Assembly (NCBI RefSeq): GCF_040932485.1
Contig: NZ_JBFRBH010000001.1
Location: forward strand, 372,001 to 436,000
Origin: Gymnodinialimonas sp. 202GB13-11
GTDB taxonomy: Bacteria > Pseudomonadota > Alphaproteobacteria > Rhodobacterales > Rhodobacteraceae
Direction of reading: 5' to 3'
Length of the DNA stretch: 64,000 bases
The notes under the pieces were generated by a model. It saw only the letters and a list, made by a program, of their open reading frames with translations, was not told the DNA's origin and made no database searches. Shown here piece after piece: positions 53,347 through 60,854 of the stretch. Made by a program: the position numbers and the translations under genes. Numbering within the stretch: the first letter of the stretch is position 1; each line of letters opens with the position of its first letter.

Positions 53347-53580
53347 ATGCCCAAACACATCGCTTTCCTGCTGCGCCATGCCGCGATTGGTTCGCTCGTC
53401 GCGGCTGTTTTCGTGGCGATGCTGCTGTGGATGAACGTCGCAAACCTCTGGCATCTGGTCACACACACCAGCGAAGGGCCGTTGGCGGTGCTTGTGCTGT
53501 GGGTGCTTTGCGCGATCACATTCGGCTCGGTTCAGATGGGCATCCGCATCATGATGCTGGCCGACCAGGCCGAGGATTAG
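53347..53580 (+). CDS. Small two-helix membrane protein
   Basis: A 77-residue protein starting MPKHIAFLLRHAAIG, with two membrane helices (IGSLVAAVFVAMLLWMNV and LAVLVLWVLCAITFGSVQMG) and a short charged tail. AAGG lies 6 bases before the ATG. No family is recognised. It is divergent from the coiled-coil protein gene, and the 180-base gap between them must contain both promoters. Confidence 0.65.
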   Translation: MPKHIAFLLRHAAIGSLVAAVFVAMLLWMNVANLWHLVTHTSEGPLAVLVLWVLCAITFGSVQMGIRIMMLADQAED

Positions 53581-53623
53581 GTGACGGGGACCACCACAAC
53601 CGTAGAGGCGTTCATTCCCGAGG

Positions 53624-53639
53624 ACCTGTATATACAGGT
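53624..53639. promoter_or_regulatory. 16-bp perfect palindrome ACCTGTAT-ATACAGGT
   Basis: A perfect dyad in the 228-base non-coding gap between the small membrane protein and mmcB. The outer ACCTGTA/TACAGGT halves equal those of LuxR-type boxes, but the usual 20-bp spacing is shortened by 4 bases. It may be an operator. The rest of the gap shows no gene. Confidence 0.4.
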
Positions 53640-53799
53640 GGGCGCCAGGTAACCGGACCACGGCCCGGCCAGAGCCAGCTCCCTCGGAATTGCTTAAGGC
53701 CACCGGAATATTGCCACAGGTACGAAGAAGGGCAGACCCGTCACAACGCGATGTAGGGGGGATGACCCGGCGGGGCAAGGGCAGCGGGCGCTTGAAAAT

Positions 53800-53814
53800 G
53801 TTCCACTAATGTTC
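53800..53814 (+). promoter_or_regulatory. LexA (SOS) box of mmcB
   Basis: GTTC-CACTAAT-GTTC is an exact match to the alphaproteobacterial LexA consensus, GTTC direct repeats with a 7-base spacer. It ends 12 bases before the mmcB start at 53827, so LexA binding would block transcription initiation. mmcB of Caulobacter is a known SOS gene. Confidence 0.85.
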
Positions 53815-53826
53815 CAATCTGGCGAA

Positions 53827-54282
53827 ATGGATACGGCACTTGATCCGCTCGCAAATGCAAAACCCGGCCAGCTTCTGGCGCGTGGCGTCTGCCGTCATCT
53901 GCGGGCCCATGATTTCGTGACGCTTGAAGAATTCACGCCAGAGCGCGGCAAACGGCTGGACGTGATGGCTCTTGGCCCGAAAGGGGAGCTTTGGGTGATC
54001 GAATGCAAATCCTCCCGCGTGGATTTCACTTCGGACGCTAAATGGGAGGGGTATCTGGAATGGGGAGACCGTTATTTCTGGGCGGTCGACGAGAATTTCC
54101 CCACGGAGCTTTTGCCCGATGACACCGGGCTGATCATTGCAGATGGGTACGACGCTGAAATCCTGCGGTTTGGTCCAGAGACCAAGCTTGCTGGCGCGCG
54201 GCGCAAAGCCGTGACGCAGAAATTCGCCCGCCACGCGGCGCTTCGGCTGCACCTTCTGCGCGATCCGGAACAAGTTCTTTAA
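53827..54282 (+). CDS. mmcB: MmcB-family DNA repair protein
   Basis: A 151-residue protein with a PD-(D/E)XK nuclease fold. Asp45 is in KRLDVMALGPKGE, and Glu59 and Lys61 are in LWVIECKSSRVDF. EGYLEWGDRYFWAVDENFP completes the family pattern. It is an SOS-induced protein that protects against mitomycin-type damage in Caulobacter. The ATG at 53827 is preferred because ATG 53809 lies inside the LexA box. It is a single-gene unit. Confidence 0.9.
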   Translation: MDTALDPLANAKPGQLLARGVCRHLRAHDFVTLEEFTPERGKRLDVMALGPKGELWVIECKSSRVDFTSDAKWEGYLEWGDRYFWAVDENFPTELLPDDTGLIIADGYDAEILRFGPETKLAGARRKAVTQKFARHAALRLHLLRDPEQVL

Positions 54283-54464
54283 CCAAATATAACACGCGAG
54301 CGGCCCGGTTTATTCGGTGCGAAAATGAAGGCCATTCTGCGCATCCGCGCGCAACACAAACGCCTGAAAATTATAATAAAAACCCACACGCCAAGGTGAT
54401 TTCCACGTGATGATCTTTCGCCGCTAGGACGGGGACGAGATCATTCGCAATTGGGAAACACACA

Positions 54465-55136
54465 ATGAAACTCTCTCCGCTCGTTATCGCCGCGTTCATC
54501 GCTGTCGGCACAGGCGCATCGGCGCAATCCTTGCAAGACCGGTATGGCTTTGTGTTTGGCGGCGTCACGTTTGAAGGTCAGTCGGATTTCGACGGCGTCA
54601 TTACACCGCCAGGCGGGTTGCAGTCAGTCGACACAGACTATGACAGCGGTTTTAACTTCGGCATTGGCGTGGGGGCGACGATAGCACCTTCCGTCCGTGC
54701 AGAAGTTGAACTCAGCTACACCCAATCCGACGCCGACCAGATTTTCTTCTCGGGCAATGGATCGGCGGCAGAGGTCAACGTAGACGGCGGCATTCGTGCC
54801 ACAACGCTGTTCGCAAATGCGCTCTACGATTTTGATACGGGTGGGCCATTCACGCCCTATCTCGGCGCAGGCCTCGGCGCAGCATTTATCGAGCAGGACC
54901 TTGTGTACGGTCCGGGTGTCGCGGTGAACGAAGACGATACCGTCTTTGCAGCACAATTGATTGCCGGGGCGTCTTACGACCTCAGTGATGCGCTCGCCCT
55001 GACAGCAGACCTGCGCTACCGGCGGTTCTTTGACGTCGAGTCGAACCGGTTCAATCCGGCGGGCGTCAGCACCGGCATTGTCAGCGGCGACTACAACGAT
55101 TTGTCTTTGAATGTGGGGCTGCGGTTTCGTTTCTGA
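54465..55136 (+). CDS. Outer-membrane beta-barrel protein
   Basis: A 223-residue protein with a signal peptide (LSPLVIAAFIAVGTGASA) and alternating hydrophobic strands (GIGVGATIAPSVRAEVELSY, TPYLGAGLGAAFI, SLNVGLRFRF) ending in the C-terminal Phe expected for Bam-dependent barrels. An eight-strand opacity/OmpW-like porin is likely. Long loops around QIFFSGNG and RFNPAGVSTG would face outside. The 182-base upstream gap is AT-rich and probably holds its promoter. Confidence 0.85.
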   Translation: MKLSPLVIAAFIAVGTGASAQSLQDRYGFVFGGVTFEGQSDFDGVITPPGGLQSVDTDYDSGFNFGIGVGATIAPSVRAEVELSYTQSDADQIFFSGNGSAAEVNVDGGIRATTLFANALYDFDTGGPFTPYLGAGLGAAFIEQDLVYGPGVAVNEDDTVFAAQLIAGASYDLSDALALTADLRYRRFFDVESNRFNPAGVSTGIVSGDYNDLSLNVGLRFRF

Positions 55137-55159
55137 CCACTAGGCAAGGTGCGAGGCGG

Positions 55160-55187
55160 CGGGTTCGGATCAAGGTGTCCGGACCCG
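55160..55187. terminator. Hairpin between convergent genes
   Basis: CGGGTTCGGA pairs with TCCGGACCCG over 10 positions (one G-U), in the 60 bases between the barrel protein gene and the convergent DUF6324-like gene. There is no long U-run on either strand, so termination efficiency is uncertain. Confidence 0.45.
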
Positions 55188-55195
55188 TCTGCAAA

Positions 55196-55390
55196 TTAGC
55201 GTTTCTTGCCCGCTTTGCGCGCAGCAGCGGCCGCAGCGCGCAATTCATCGGCGATCTCTTCGGCTTCTTCCGGGTCGAAATCCATCGGAAGGTCGATGCC
55301 ATCGCCGACAATGTAGATGCGCACCATGCCAAGCGTGGTCGGCCCGATCTGCAAGTCAGCCGCCATTTCGTTTTCGCTGTTGATGCCCAT
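55196..55390 (-). CDS. DUF6324-like small protein
   Basis: A 64-residue protein starting MGINSENEMAADLQIGPTTL, with GMVRIYIVGDGIDLPMDFDP and a basic helical tail (AEEIADELRAAAAAARKAGK). It fits a short Rhodobacteraceae-restricted hypothetical family (DUF6324 as I recall it) of unknown function. The longer frame to 55459 would overlap the divergent acetyltransferase gene, so I use ATG 55390. Confidence 0.7.
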   Translation of the reverse strand: MGINSENEMAADLQIGPTTLGMVRIYIVGDGIDLPMDFDPEEAEEIADELRAAAAAARKAGKKR

Positions 55391-55457
55391 TGCGCGCGTC
55401 TCCAAGGTTGCGAAGACGGGGTAGCGCACCGCGCCGCCCGAGCGCAAGGGAGGGGCC

Positions 55458-55949
55458 ATGGCAGAGATTGAGTTTCGCGACCTCGCCCCCGGTGACGCCG
55501 GGTGGCTGATTGAACAACACGCGATGCTTTATGCTGCGGATGAGGGCTTCGATGCCAGTTTTGAAGCGCTGGTGGCCCGCATTCTGGCCGATTTCATCGA
55601 CCATCGCCGCGTGCCGGTCGAACGGGCGTGGATTGCATGGGACGGTAACACACGGCTTGGCTCGATCTTTTGTGTCCACGGACCCGATATAAACACCGCC
55701 AAACTAAGACTGTTCCTGCTTGTGCCCGAGGCTCGGGGCAGGGGGCTTGGCCGCCAAATGTTGACCCTATGCCTCAACCACGCCCGTTCCCACGGGTTCA
55801 AACGCCTGACTCTATGGACCCACGAAAGCCACCGTGCCGCCTGCGCGCTCTATGAAAAAGCGGGCTTCACCTGCAACTCGTCCAAGCCCGTCCGTTCGTT
55901 CGGAGTGGACCTTATCGAACAGGAATGGACTAAGGATTTGACCGCCTGA
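55458..55949 (+). CDS. GNAT-family acetyltransferase
   Basis: A 163-residue enzyme with the GNAT acetyl-CoA motif in VPEARGRGLGRQMLTLCLNH and the later THESHRAACALYEKAGF. The N-terminal part (RDLAPGDAGWLIEQHAMLYA) resembles acetyltransferase domains found fused to MarR regulators. The substrate is unknown. It is divergent from the DUF6324-like gene and lies just upstream of tRNA-His. Confidence 0.88.
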   Translation: MAEIEFRDLAPGDAGWLIEQHAMLYAADEGFDASFEALVARILADFIDHRRVPVERAWIAWDGNTRLGSIFCVHGPDINTAKLRLFLLVPEARGRGLGRQMLTLCLNHARSHGFKRLTLWTHESHRAACALYEKAGFTCNSSKPVRSFGVDLIEQEWTKDLTA

Positions 55950-56003
55950 CACCCCTTGCAATCGACAAACCTCGGCGCTATTCCCGCGCCAGTGCATGAG
56001 TAT

Positions 56004-56080
56004 GCCGGCGTAGCTCAGTTGGTTAGAGCGCCTGATTGTGGATCAGGAGGTCCCCCGTTCGAGCCGGGGCGCTGGTACCA
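56004..56080 (+). tRNA. tRNA-His (anticodon GTG)
   Basis: A complete cloverleaf of 77 bases with encoded CCA. The acceptor GCCGGCG pairs with CGCTGGT, the D-arm shows GCTCAGTTGGTTAGAGC, the anticodon stem is CCTGA/TCAGG around TTGTGGA with GTG at 56038-56040, and the T-arm is CCCCG-TTCGAGC-CGGGG. The base before position 1 is T, not G, and the discriminator is A. That is the alphaproteobacterial form lacking G-1. Confidence 0.96.
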
Positions 56081-56089
56081 TCCCCACCT

Positions 56090-56404
56090 TCATTCATTCA
56101 GATCGAGCGTGTCGACCAATTCGCGCGTGTCAGACGCGTAGACCCGGATCACGCCGTCATCGCCCACCAACACGGTGTAGCCGTTGATGACACTGTACCC
56201 GACCGTTTCCACATCTATCGGGAACTCGAACACGTCCGGGTGCACCAGCACTGGGCCTCGATTGTCGCTCAGGCGGACCAGCATAAGCAAGATCACCGCG
56301 CCGACCCCCAGCACCATCATGATCGTCAGTCCTGTCACCAATACCTTGAGGAACCGCAGCGACGGCGGTAGGGGAGGCTCTTGTTCTTCGACAGGCTCAG
56401 TCAT
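56090..56404 (-). CDS. Single-pass membrane protein (DUF6476-like)
   Basis: A 104-residue protein. A Pro/Glu-rich N-terminus (MTEPVEEQEPPLPPSLRFLK) is followed by one membrane helix (VTGLTIMMVLGVGAVILLML) and a beta-rich domain (GYTVLVGDDGVIRVYASDTR) that probably faces the periplasm. It fits a small Rhodobacteraceae hypothetical family (DUF6476 as I recall it). Its ATG at 56404 shares the palindrome CATG with the rluD ATG, so the two divergent genes have no spacer. Confidence 0.75.
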   Translation of the reverse strand: MTEPVEEQEPPLPPSLRFLKVLVTGLTIMMVLGVGAVILLMLVRLSDNRGPVLVHPDVFEFPIDVETVGYSVINGYTVLVGDDGVIRVYASDTRELVDTLDLNE

Positions 56405-57416
56405 GTCCGCATCCACGCGCATCGTTTCGGTTACAATCGGCCCCAACCCGGAGCCGCGCCTTGATAAGGCAGTCGCGCGCGCCGTGCCAGAGGGCGAGGC
56501 GATCAGCCGCTCACGCCTTGCGAAGTTGATCCCGGCCGGGGCTGTTGCCGTGAATGGCGCAGCGGTCATTGATCCCAAGGCCAAGGTGGCCGAAGGTGAT
56601 GTGGTCGAGATCACAGTGGAAGAGGCGGCAGATGTTGACACGTTGCCTGAAGACATCCCGCTCGACATCCTGTTCGAAGATGATGACCTGATCGTCGTAA
56701 ACAAGCCCGCAGGCATGGTCGTGCACCCCGCGCCCGGCTCCCCGTCCGGCACGTTGGTGAACGCGCTTCTGCATCATTTTGGCGGCGACCTGTCCGGTGT
56801 GGGCGGCGAAAAGCGCCCCGGCATCGTGCATCGGATCGATAAGGATACGTCGGGTATTCTGGTGGTGGCCAAGTCCGACCGCGCCCATCACGGGTTGGCC
56901 GCGCAATTCGCCGATCACTCGATGGAGCGGGAATATTTCGCCGTGTGTCACGGTGTGCCTGACGGGTCCGACCCGCGCCTGCGTGGCGTAAAAGGGGTGA
57001 GCTTCGAGGGCGCGGTGCTCAAGATCACCACGCAGCTTGCCCGCCACAAAACCGACCGCCAGCGCCAAGCGGTGCTGTTTTCCGGCGGTCGCCATGCCGT
57101 GACGCGGGTGCGTGTGTTGGAAGCCCATGGGCCCGTCGCGCTTGTGGCCTGCCGTCTGGAAACCGGTCGCACACACCAAATCCGCGTTCATATGGCCCAT
57201 GCGGGCCACGCCCTTGTGGGTGACCAGACCTATGGCGGGCGGCGCAAAGTGTCCGAGAAAACGCCAGGTTCCGCTGCAATCAATGGCTTCCCCCGTCAGG
57301 CGCTCCACGCTGCCGTCTTGGGGTTCACCCACCCGGTCACGCAGAAGACACTGCGGTTCGAGGCGCCCATCCCGGCTGATTTCAGAGTCCTTTTGGCGGA
57401 AATCGCGCCGTCCTGA
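56403..57416 (+). CDS. rluD: 23S rRNA pseudouridine synthase, RluD family
   Basis: A 337-residue enzyme. An N-terminal S4-like domain (SRSRLAKLIPAGAVAVNG, KVAEGDVVEI) precedes the catalytic domain with HRIDKDTSGILVVAKS (catalytic Asp), and RLETGRTHQIRVHMAHAGH and GDQTYGGRRK follow. It converts uridines of 23S rRNA helix 69 to pseudouridine if it is RluD proper. RluC-type specificity is not excluded. The start at 56403 fits the family N-terminus. It overlaps the divergent DUF6476-like start codon. Confidence 0.92.
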   Translation: MSASTRIVSVTIGPNPEPRLDKAVARAVPEGEAISRSRLAKLIPAGAVAVNGAAVIDPKAKVAEGDVVEITVEEAADVDTLPEDIPLDILFEDDDLIVVNKPAGMVVHPAPGSPSGTLVNALLHHFGGDLSGVGGEKRPGIVHRIDKDTSGILVVAKSDRAHHGLAAQFADHSMEREYFAVCHGVPDGSDPRLRGVKGVSFEGAVLKITTQLARHKTDRQRQAVLFSGGRHAVTRVRVLEAHGPVALVACRLETGRTHQIRVHMAHAGHALVGDQTYGGRRKVSEKTPGSAAINGFPRQALHAAVLGFTHPVTQKTLRFEAPIPADFRVLLAEIAPS

Positions 57417-57592
57417 AGCTATCTGTGCGCATTTGCACGATATTGTGAGTGCATGAGGCTTGTTGTTCGCATGCGCAGTGCGCTATACCTCCCTTCCGAT
57501 TTTTGAATTTAACCTCTTGTAAAGAAGTTAATCGTATTTACATGCACCCTAACCGGGCCAAAGCGCCCGTCCCGTGAACAGGGGGACCAGAT

Positions 57593-58489
57593 ATGGCCAA
57601 CTATGCAAATCTACCCGCACCCACTCCGGAAGGTGGTCTGAACCGCTACCTGCAGGAGATCCGTAAGTTCCCGATGCTGGAGCCGGAAGAGGAATTCATG
57701 CTCGCCAAACGCTGGGTTGAGCAGGAAGATACCGACGCCGCCCACAAGATGGTCACGTCGCACCTGCGCCTCGCCGCGAAAATCGCGATGGGCTATCGAG
57801 GCTATGGCCTGCCGCAAGCCGAAGTGATTGCTGAGGCGAATGTGGGCCTTATGCAGGCGGTCAAGAAATTCGACCCGGACAAGGGCTTCCGTCTGGCCAC
57901 TTACGCTATGTGGTGGATCCGCGCCGCGATCCAGGAATATGTCCTGCGCTCGTGGTCGCTGGTGAAGCTTGGCACAACGTCCGCGCAAAAGAAGTTGTTC
58001 TTCAACCTGCGCAAAGCCAAGGCCCGTATCGGTGCGCTAGAAGAAGGCGATCTGCGTCCTGAGAACGTGGAGCGTATCGCGAATGATCTTGGCGTGACCG
58101 AGACCGAAGTGATCTCTATGAACCGGCGTCTGTCGGGCGGTGATGCCTCGCTCAACGCGACAGTCGGGTCCGACGATGAAGGCTCCGCCCAGTGGCAGGA
58201 TTGGCTGGAAGATGAGGATGCTGACCAGGCCACCGACTATGCAGAACGTGATGAGTATCAGGCCCGCATGGCCCTGATGGAAGAGGCGATGGAAGTCCTG
58301 AACGATCGTGAAAAGGACATCCTGACCCAGCGCCGCCTGCAGGAAAACCCGGTGACGCTGGAAGACCTGTCGGGCGTCTACGATGTCAGCCGCGAGCGTA
58401 TCCGCCAGATCGAAGTGCGCGCCTTTGAGAAGCTGCAAAAGCGCATGCGTGAAATGGCGCGCGAGCAAGGCATGCTTGCCACCGCATAA
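57593..58489 (+). CDS. rpoH: RNA polymerase heat-shock sigma factor RpoH
   Basis: A 298-residue sigma-32. LNRYLQEIRKFPMLEPEEEF opens region 1.2, HLRLAAKIAMGYRGYGLPQA is region 2.1, YAMWWIRAAIQEYVLRSWSL with the RpoH box (VKLGTTSAQKKLFFNLRKAK) is diagnostic, and ILTQRRLQENPVTLEDLSG with [19 protein letters not shown] is region 4. Roseobacters often have two RpoH paralogues, and this one cannot be ranked. The 176 bases upstream include a CTTG -35-like element near 57510. A terminator follows. Confidence 0.96.
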   Translation: MANYANLPAPTPEGGLNRYLQEIRKFPMLEPEEEFMLAKRWVEQEDTDAAHKMVTSHLRLAAKIAMGYRGYGLPQAEVIAEANVGLMQAVKKFDPDKGFRLATYAMWWIRAAIQEYVLRSWSLVKLGTTSAQKKLFFNLRKAKARIGALEEGDLRPENVERIANDLGVTETEVISMNRRLSGGDASLNATVGSDDEGSAQWQDWLEDEDADQATDYAERDEYQARMALMEEAMEVLNDREKDILTQRRLQENPVTLEDLSGVYDVSRERIRQIEVRAFEKLQKRMREMAREQGMLATA

Positions 58490-58513
58490 CTCTCGTCCTC
58501 CAAGACGAACCAG

Positions 58514-58548
58514 ACGGCCCGTGCGACCTCCCCGCGCGAGCCGTTTTT
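58514..58548 (+). terminator. Rho-independent terminator of rpoH
   Basis: ACGGC and CGTGCG pair with CGCGCG and GCCGT across one C-A mismatch, around a 7-base loop, followed by TTTTT. It starts 25 bases past the rpoH stop. Confidence 0.85.
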
Positions 58549-58687
58549 CGTTTCACGGCTCGTTAACCAAGTTGCCGTAGGTCTGTGTGCACTGGCATTC
58601 GAGGGGTGGGGGATACCTGACCTTTCGCCAGTCTGCCGCCGCGCCCATACTGTCTGCACCCCTTCAAAGCCGAAAGGCATGCCAGCC

Positions 58688-59122
58688 ATGACGATCCAAA
58701 CGCTTCGCCCCCTGTCCCCCACGGCCCTTGTCCGCGCAACCGCCCCGCTCCTCGACGCGATGCACGAACAGGGCGTTTTGGTCTTTGCGTCTCGCCTGGC
58801 ACATTACGCCCCGGCCTTGGCGTCTTCGGACATGCTGGTTCGCACTGTTTTCGCATCGCTGACCGCCGCAGCCCCCGCAGCTGACCGCCCGGACCTTTCC
58901 CGCGAAGTCCTTGTTGGCCTCGCCCTGCATCTGCGCGACGCCGGCATGGCCCCGCGCGGCTACATTGCGATCCACGCGGCCTTTCTCGACGCGGTCGCTG
59001 ACCGGCTTGGCACCGATCCCGCGTTGACCAGCGCATGGGAAACAGCCACCGGCACGATGCTCGCCACCATGATGGCCGCCGCCCACGGACCGCGCAGCCA
59101 CACGACCCCTCTGGCAGCCTAA
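58688..59122 (+). CDS. Globin-like protein
   Basis: A 144-residue all-helical protein. The segment LVGLALHLRDAGMAPRGYIAIHAAFLDAVADRLG followed by WETATGTMLATMMAAA resembles the F-to-H helix region of bacterial globins of the flavohaemoglobin/NO-dioxygenase type, with the candidate proximal His in LALHLRD. The N-terminal half is weak, and a normal globin distal Gln/Tyr cannot be picked with confidence. ATG 58688 is preferred over 58679 because AAAGG is better spaced. Confidence 0.6.
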   Translation: MTIQTLRPLSPTALVRATAPLLDAMHEQGVLVFASRLAHYAPALASSDMLVRTVFASLTAAAPAADRPDLSREVLVGLALHLRDAGMAPRGYIAIHAAFLDAVADRLGTDPALTSAWETATGTMLATMMAAAHGPRSHTTPLAA

Positions 59123-59146
59123 GGCGCACCGCGCTACCAAGGCCCC

Positions 59147-60121
59147 ATGACCAACCATCTGACATGGGGCATCCTTGGCACTGCCCGTTTCGCGCTTGGC
59201 ACCATGGCCCCCGCCATCCACGCCGCCGCCCGCACCCGCCTGAAATCCATCGCCACACGCTCCCCTGACCGCGCCGCGCCGTTCGTTGAGCGCTTCCCTG
59301 GCCTTCAGGTCGAACCCAGCTATGACGCGATCCTCAACGATCCCGAGATCGACGCCGTCTACATCCCCCTGCCCAACGCGCTGCACACGGAATGGAGCAT
59401 CAAGGCGGCGGAGGCTGGCAAACACGTCCTCTGCGAAAAGCCCATTGGCCTTTCGACCGACGACATCGACCTCCTGATTTCCACTCGCGACGCCACCGGA
59501 AAACTGATCGCTGAGGCCTGGATGCCTGCCCATCATCCGCAATGGGCCCGCACCCGCGACCTGATCGCTAACGGCGCTATCGGCACCCTGAAAACCGTTA
59601 CGGGCAGTTTCTGCTTCGGCGGCCTCGACCCTTCAAACATCCGCCTCAGCCAGGACATGGGCGGCGGCGCGCTCTATGATATCGGTGTCTACCCCATCGG
59701 CGGCTTCCGCTTTGCCACTGGTCTCGAACCCACGCCGACCCATGTCGATTGGCTGCTGGAAAGCGGAGTTGATACAACCACATGGGTCGCCATGCGCGCC
59801 GGCGACGTCCGGTTCAGCTTCCACCTCTCGATGCGCACAACCAAACATCAGCACATGGCCTTCCACGGCGACAAAGGCACGCTGACCCTGCAAACACCCT
59901 TCAATGCGTATTATTGGGGTGAGGCGCAAATTCACCTGACCAAGCCGGAAAGTGAAACGCAGGTGATCCGCTTCCCGCAGGTCGATCAATACGTGGCCCA
60001 AGTCGAAAACGTCGCGGCCCACGCCCTCGATGGCACGCCCTTCGGCAACCCGCTCGAATTCACCCGCGGCACGCAGTCCGCCCTCGATGCGATCTTTGCC
60101 ATGGGGCGCGCTGCGGGTTAA
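59147..60121 (+). CDS. Gfo/Idh/MocA-family oxidoreductase
   Basis: A 324-residue NAD(P)-dependent dehydrogenase. The Rossmann motif is GILGTARFALGTMAPAI, the conserved CEKPIG follows at about residue 95, and GGGALYDIGVYPIGGFRF carries the substrate/catalytic Asp and Tyr region. The substrate is probably a sugar or inositol-like compound but is not identified. It follows the globin-like gene by 24 bases and may be co-transcribed with it. Confidence 0.9.
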   Translation: MTNHLTWGILGTARFALGTMAPAIHAAARTRLKSIATRSPDRAAPFVERFPGLQVEPSYDAILNDPEIDAVYIPLPNALHTEWSIKAAEAGKHVLCEKPIGLSTDDIDLLISTRDATGKLIAEAWMPAHHPQWARTRDLIANGAIGTLKTVTGSFCFGGLDPSNIRLSQDMGGGALYDIGVYPIGGFRFATGLEPTPTHVDWLLESGVDTTTWVAMRAGDVRFSFHLSMRTTKHQHMAFHGDKGTLTLQTPFNAYYWGEAQIHLTKPESETQVIRFPQVDQYVAQVENVAAHALDGTPFGNPLEFTRGTQSALDAIFAMGRAAG

Positions 60122-60153
60122 ACTGTGCTCGAGCCACCCAGAGGAATGCGAGA

Positions 60154-60459
60154 ATGTCCCGGAACGACGATGAAAGCCTCGACGGTCGCATGAACGGTGA
60201 GCAACCCTTGGCCGAGAAAGACAGCCTCATCCAGCGGCTGCTCTACATGATCATCATCGCCTTCATGCTAAGCTTCGCCAGCACAATTCTGACCGCCGTG
60301 ACCGTGATCCAGTTCATCGTCATGCTGGCGTCCAAGGGCGAGCCAAACGAACGGCTGGCCGATTTCGGCACCGATCTGGGCATCTGGATCGCAAAGGCCG
60401 CGCGCTACCAAGTGGCCGCGTCCGAGGTGAAGCCCTGGCCGTGGACGGATCTGGACTAA
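60154..60459 (+). CDS. DUF4389 membrane protein
   Basis: A 101-residue protein. A hydrophilic N-terminus (SRNDDESLDGRMNGEQ) is followed by two membrane helices within LLYMIIIAFMLSFASTILTA and VTVIQFIVMLASKGEP, then GIWIAKAARYQVAAS, which match the DUF4389 family. Function unknown. GAGAATG precedes the start at 60154 after a weak AGGAA. Confidence 0.85.
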   Translation: MSRNDDESLDGRMNGEQPLAEKDSLIQRLLYMIIIAFMLSFASTILTAVTVIQFIVMLASKGEPNERLADFGTDLGIWIAKAARYQVAASEVKPWPWTDLD

Positions 60460-60572
60460 TAGACATCGACTGAGCGCTGACGCACATTAACTGCGCGCCC
60501 AAGCCGGTTGACGCAACGCGGCCCACTGCTCCTTCTAACGCACCAACACCAGCAAGCACGGAGCCAGCACCC

Positions 60573-60815
60573 ATGTCCGACGCCCCAAAGATCGCGCAAC
60601 TCGCCCCCTATGCCGTCGATGTCGAAGCCGGAAAAAACTACTTCTGGTGCTCCTGCGGGGAGTCGTCGAACCAGCCGTTCTGCGATGGCTCCCATAAGGG
60701 CAGCGATTTCACACCCGTTAAGTACACGGCGGAAAAGGACGGCAAAGCCTTCTTCTGCGGCTGCAAGGCCACGGGCAACCCACCGCTTTGCGACGGATCG
60801 CACAGCAAACTCTGA
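60573..60815 (+). CDS. CDGSH iron-sulfur protein
   Basis: An 80-residue protein with two CDGSH-type sites: Cys26, Cys28, Cys37, His41 (FWCSCGESSNQPFCDGSH) and Cys62, Cys64, Cys73, His77 (FFCGCKATGNPPLCDGSH). Each would hold a 2Fe-2S cluster with three Cys and one His. It is a tandem-motif (MiNT-like) member, probably in iron-sulfur or redox homeostasis. It converges on the dipeptidase gene. Confidence 0.94.
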   Translation: MSDAPKIAQLAPYAVDVEAGKNYFWCSCGESSNQPFCDGSHKGSDFTPVKYTAEKDGKAFFCGCKATGNPPLCDGSHSKL

Positions 60816-60854
60816 AAGCTGCGAGGAGAGCCGTCAGGCTCGAGGAGGGGCGGC

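Noticed and set aside
53245-53778. Minus-strand frame of 177 residues in the gap before mmcB
   Set aside because: It crosses the small membrane protein gene and the palindrome and has random-looking composition.
53581-53800. RNase P RNA or SRP RNA in the gap before mmcB
   Set aside because: I looked for the conserved cores of both RNAs, and neither the P RNA GAGGAAAGTC block nor the SRP GGAAGGAAGCAG block is present.
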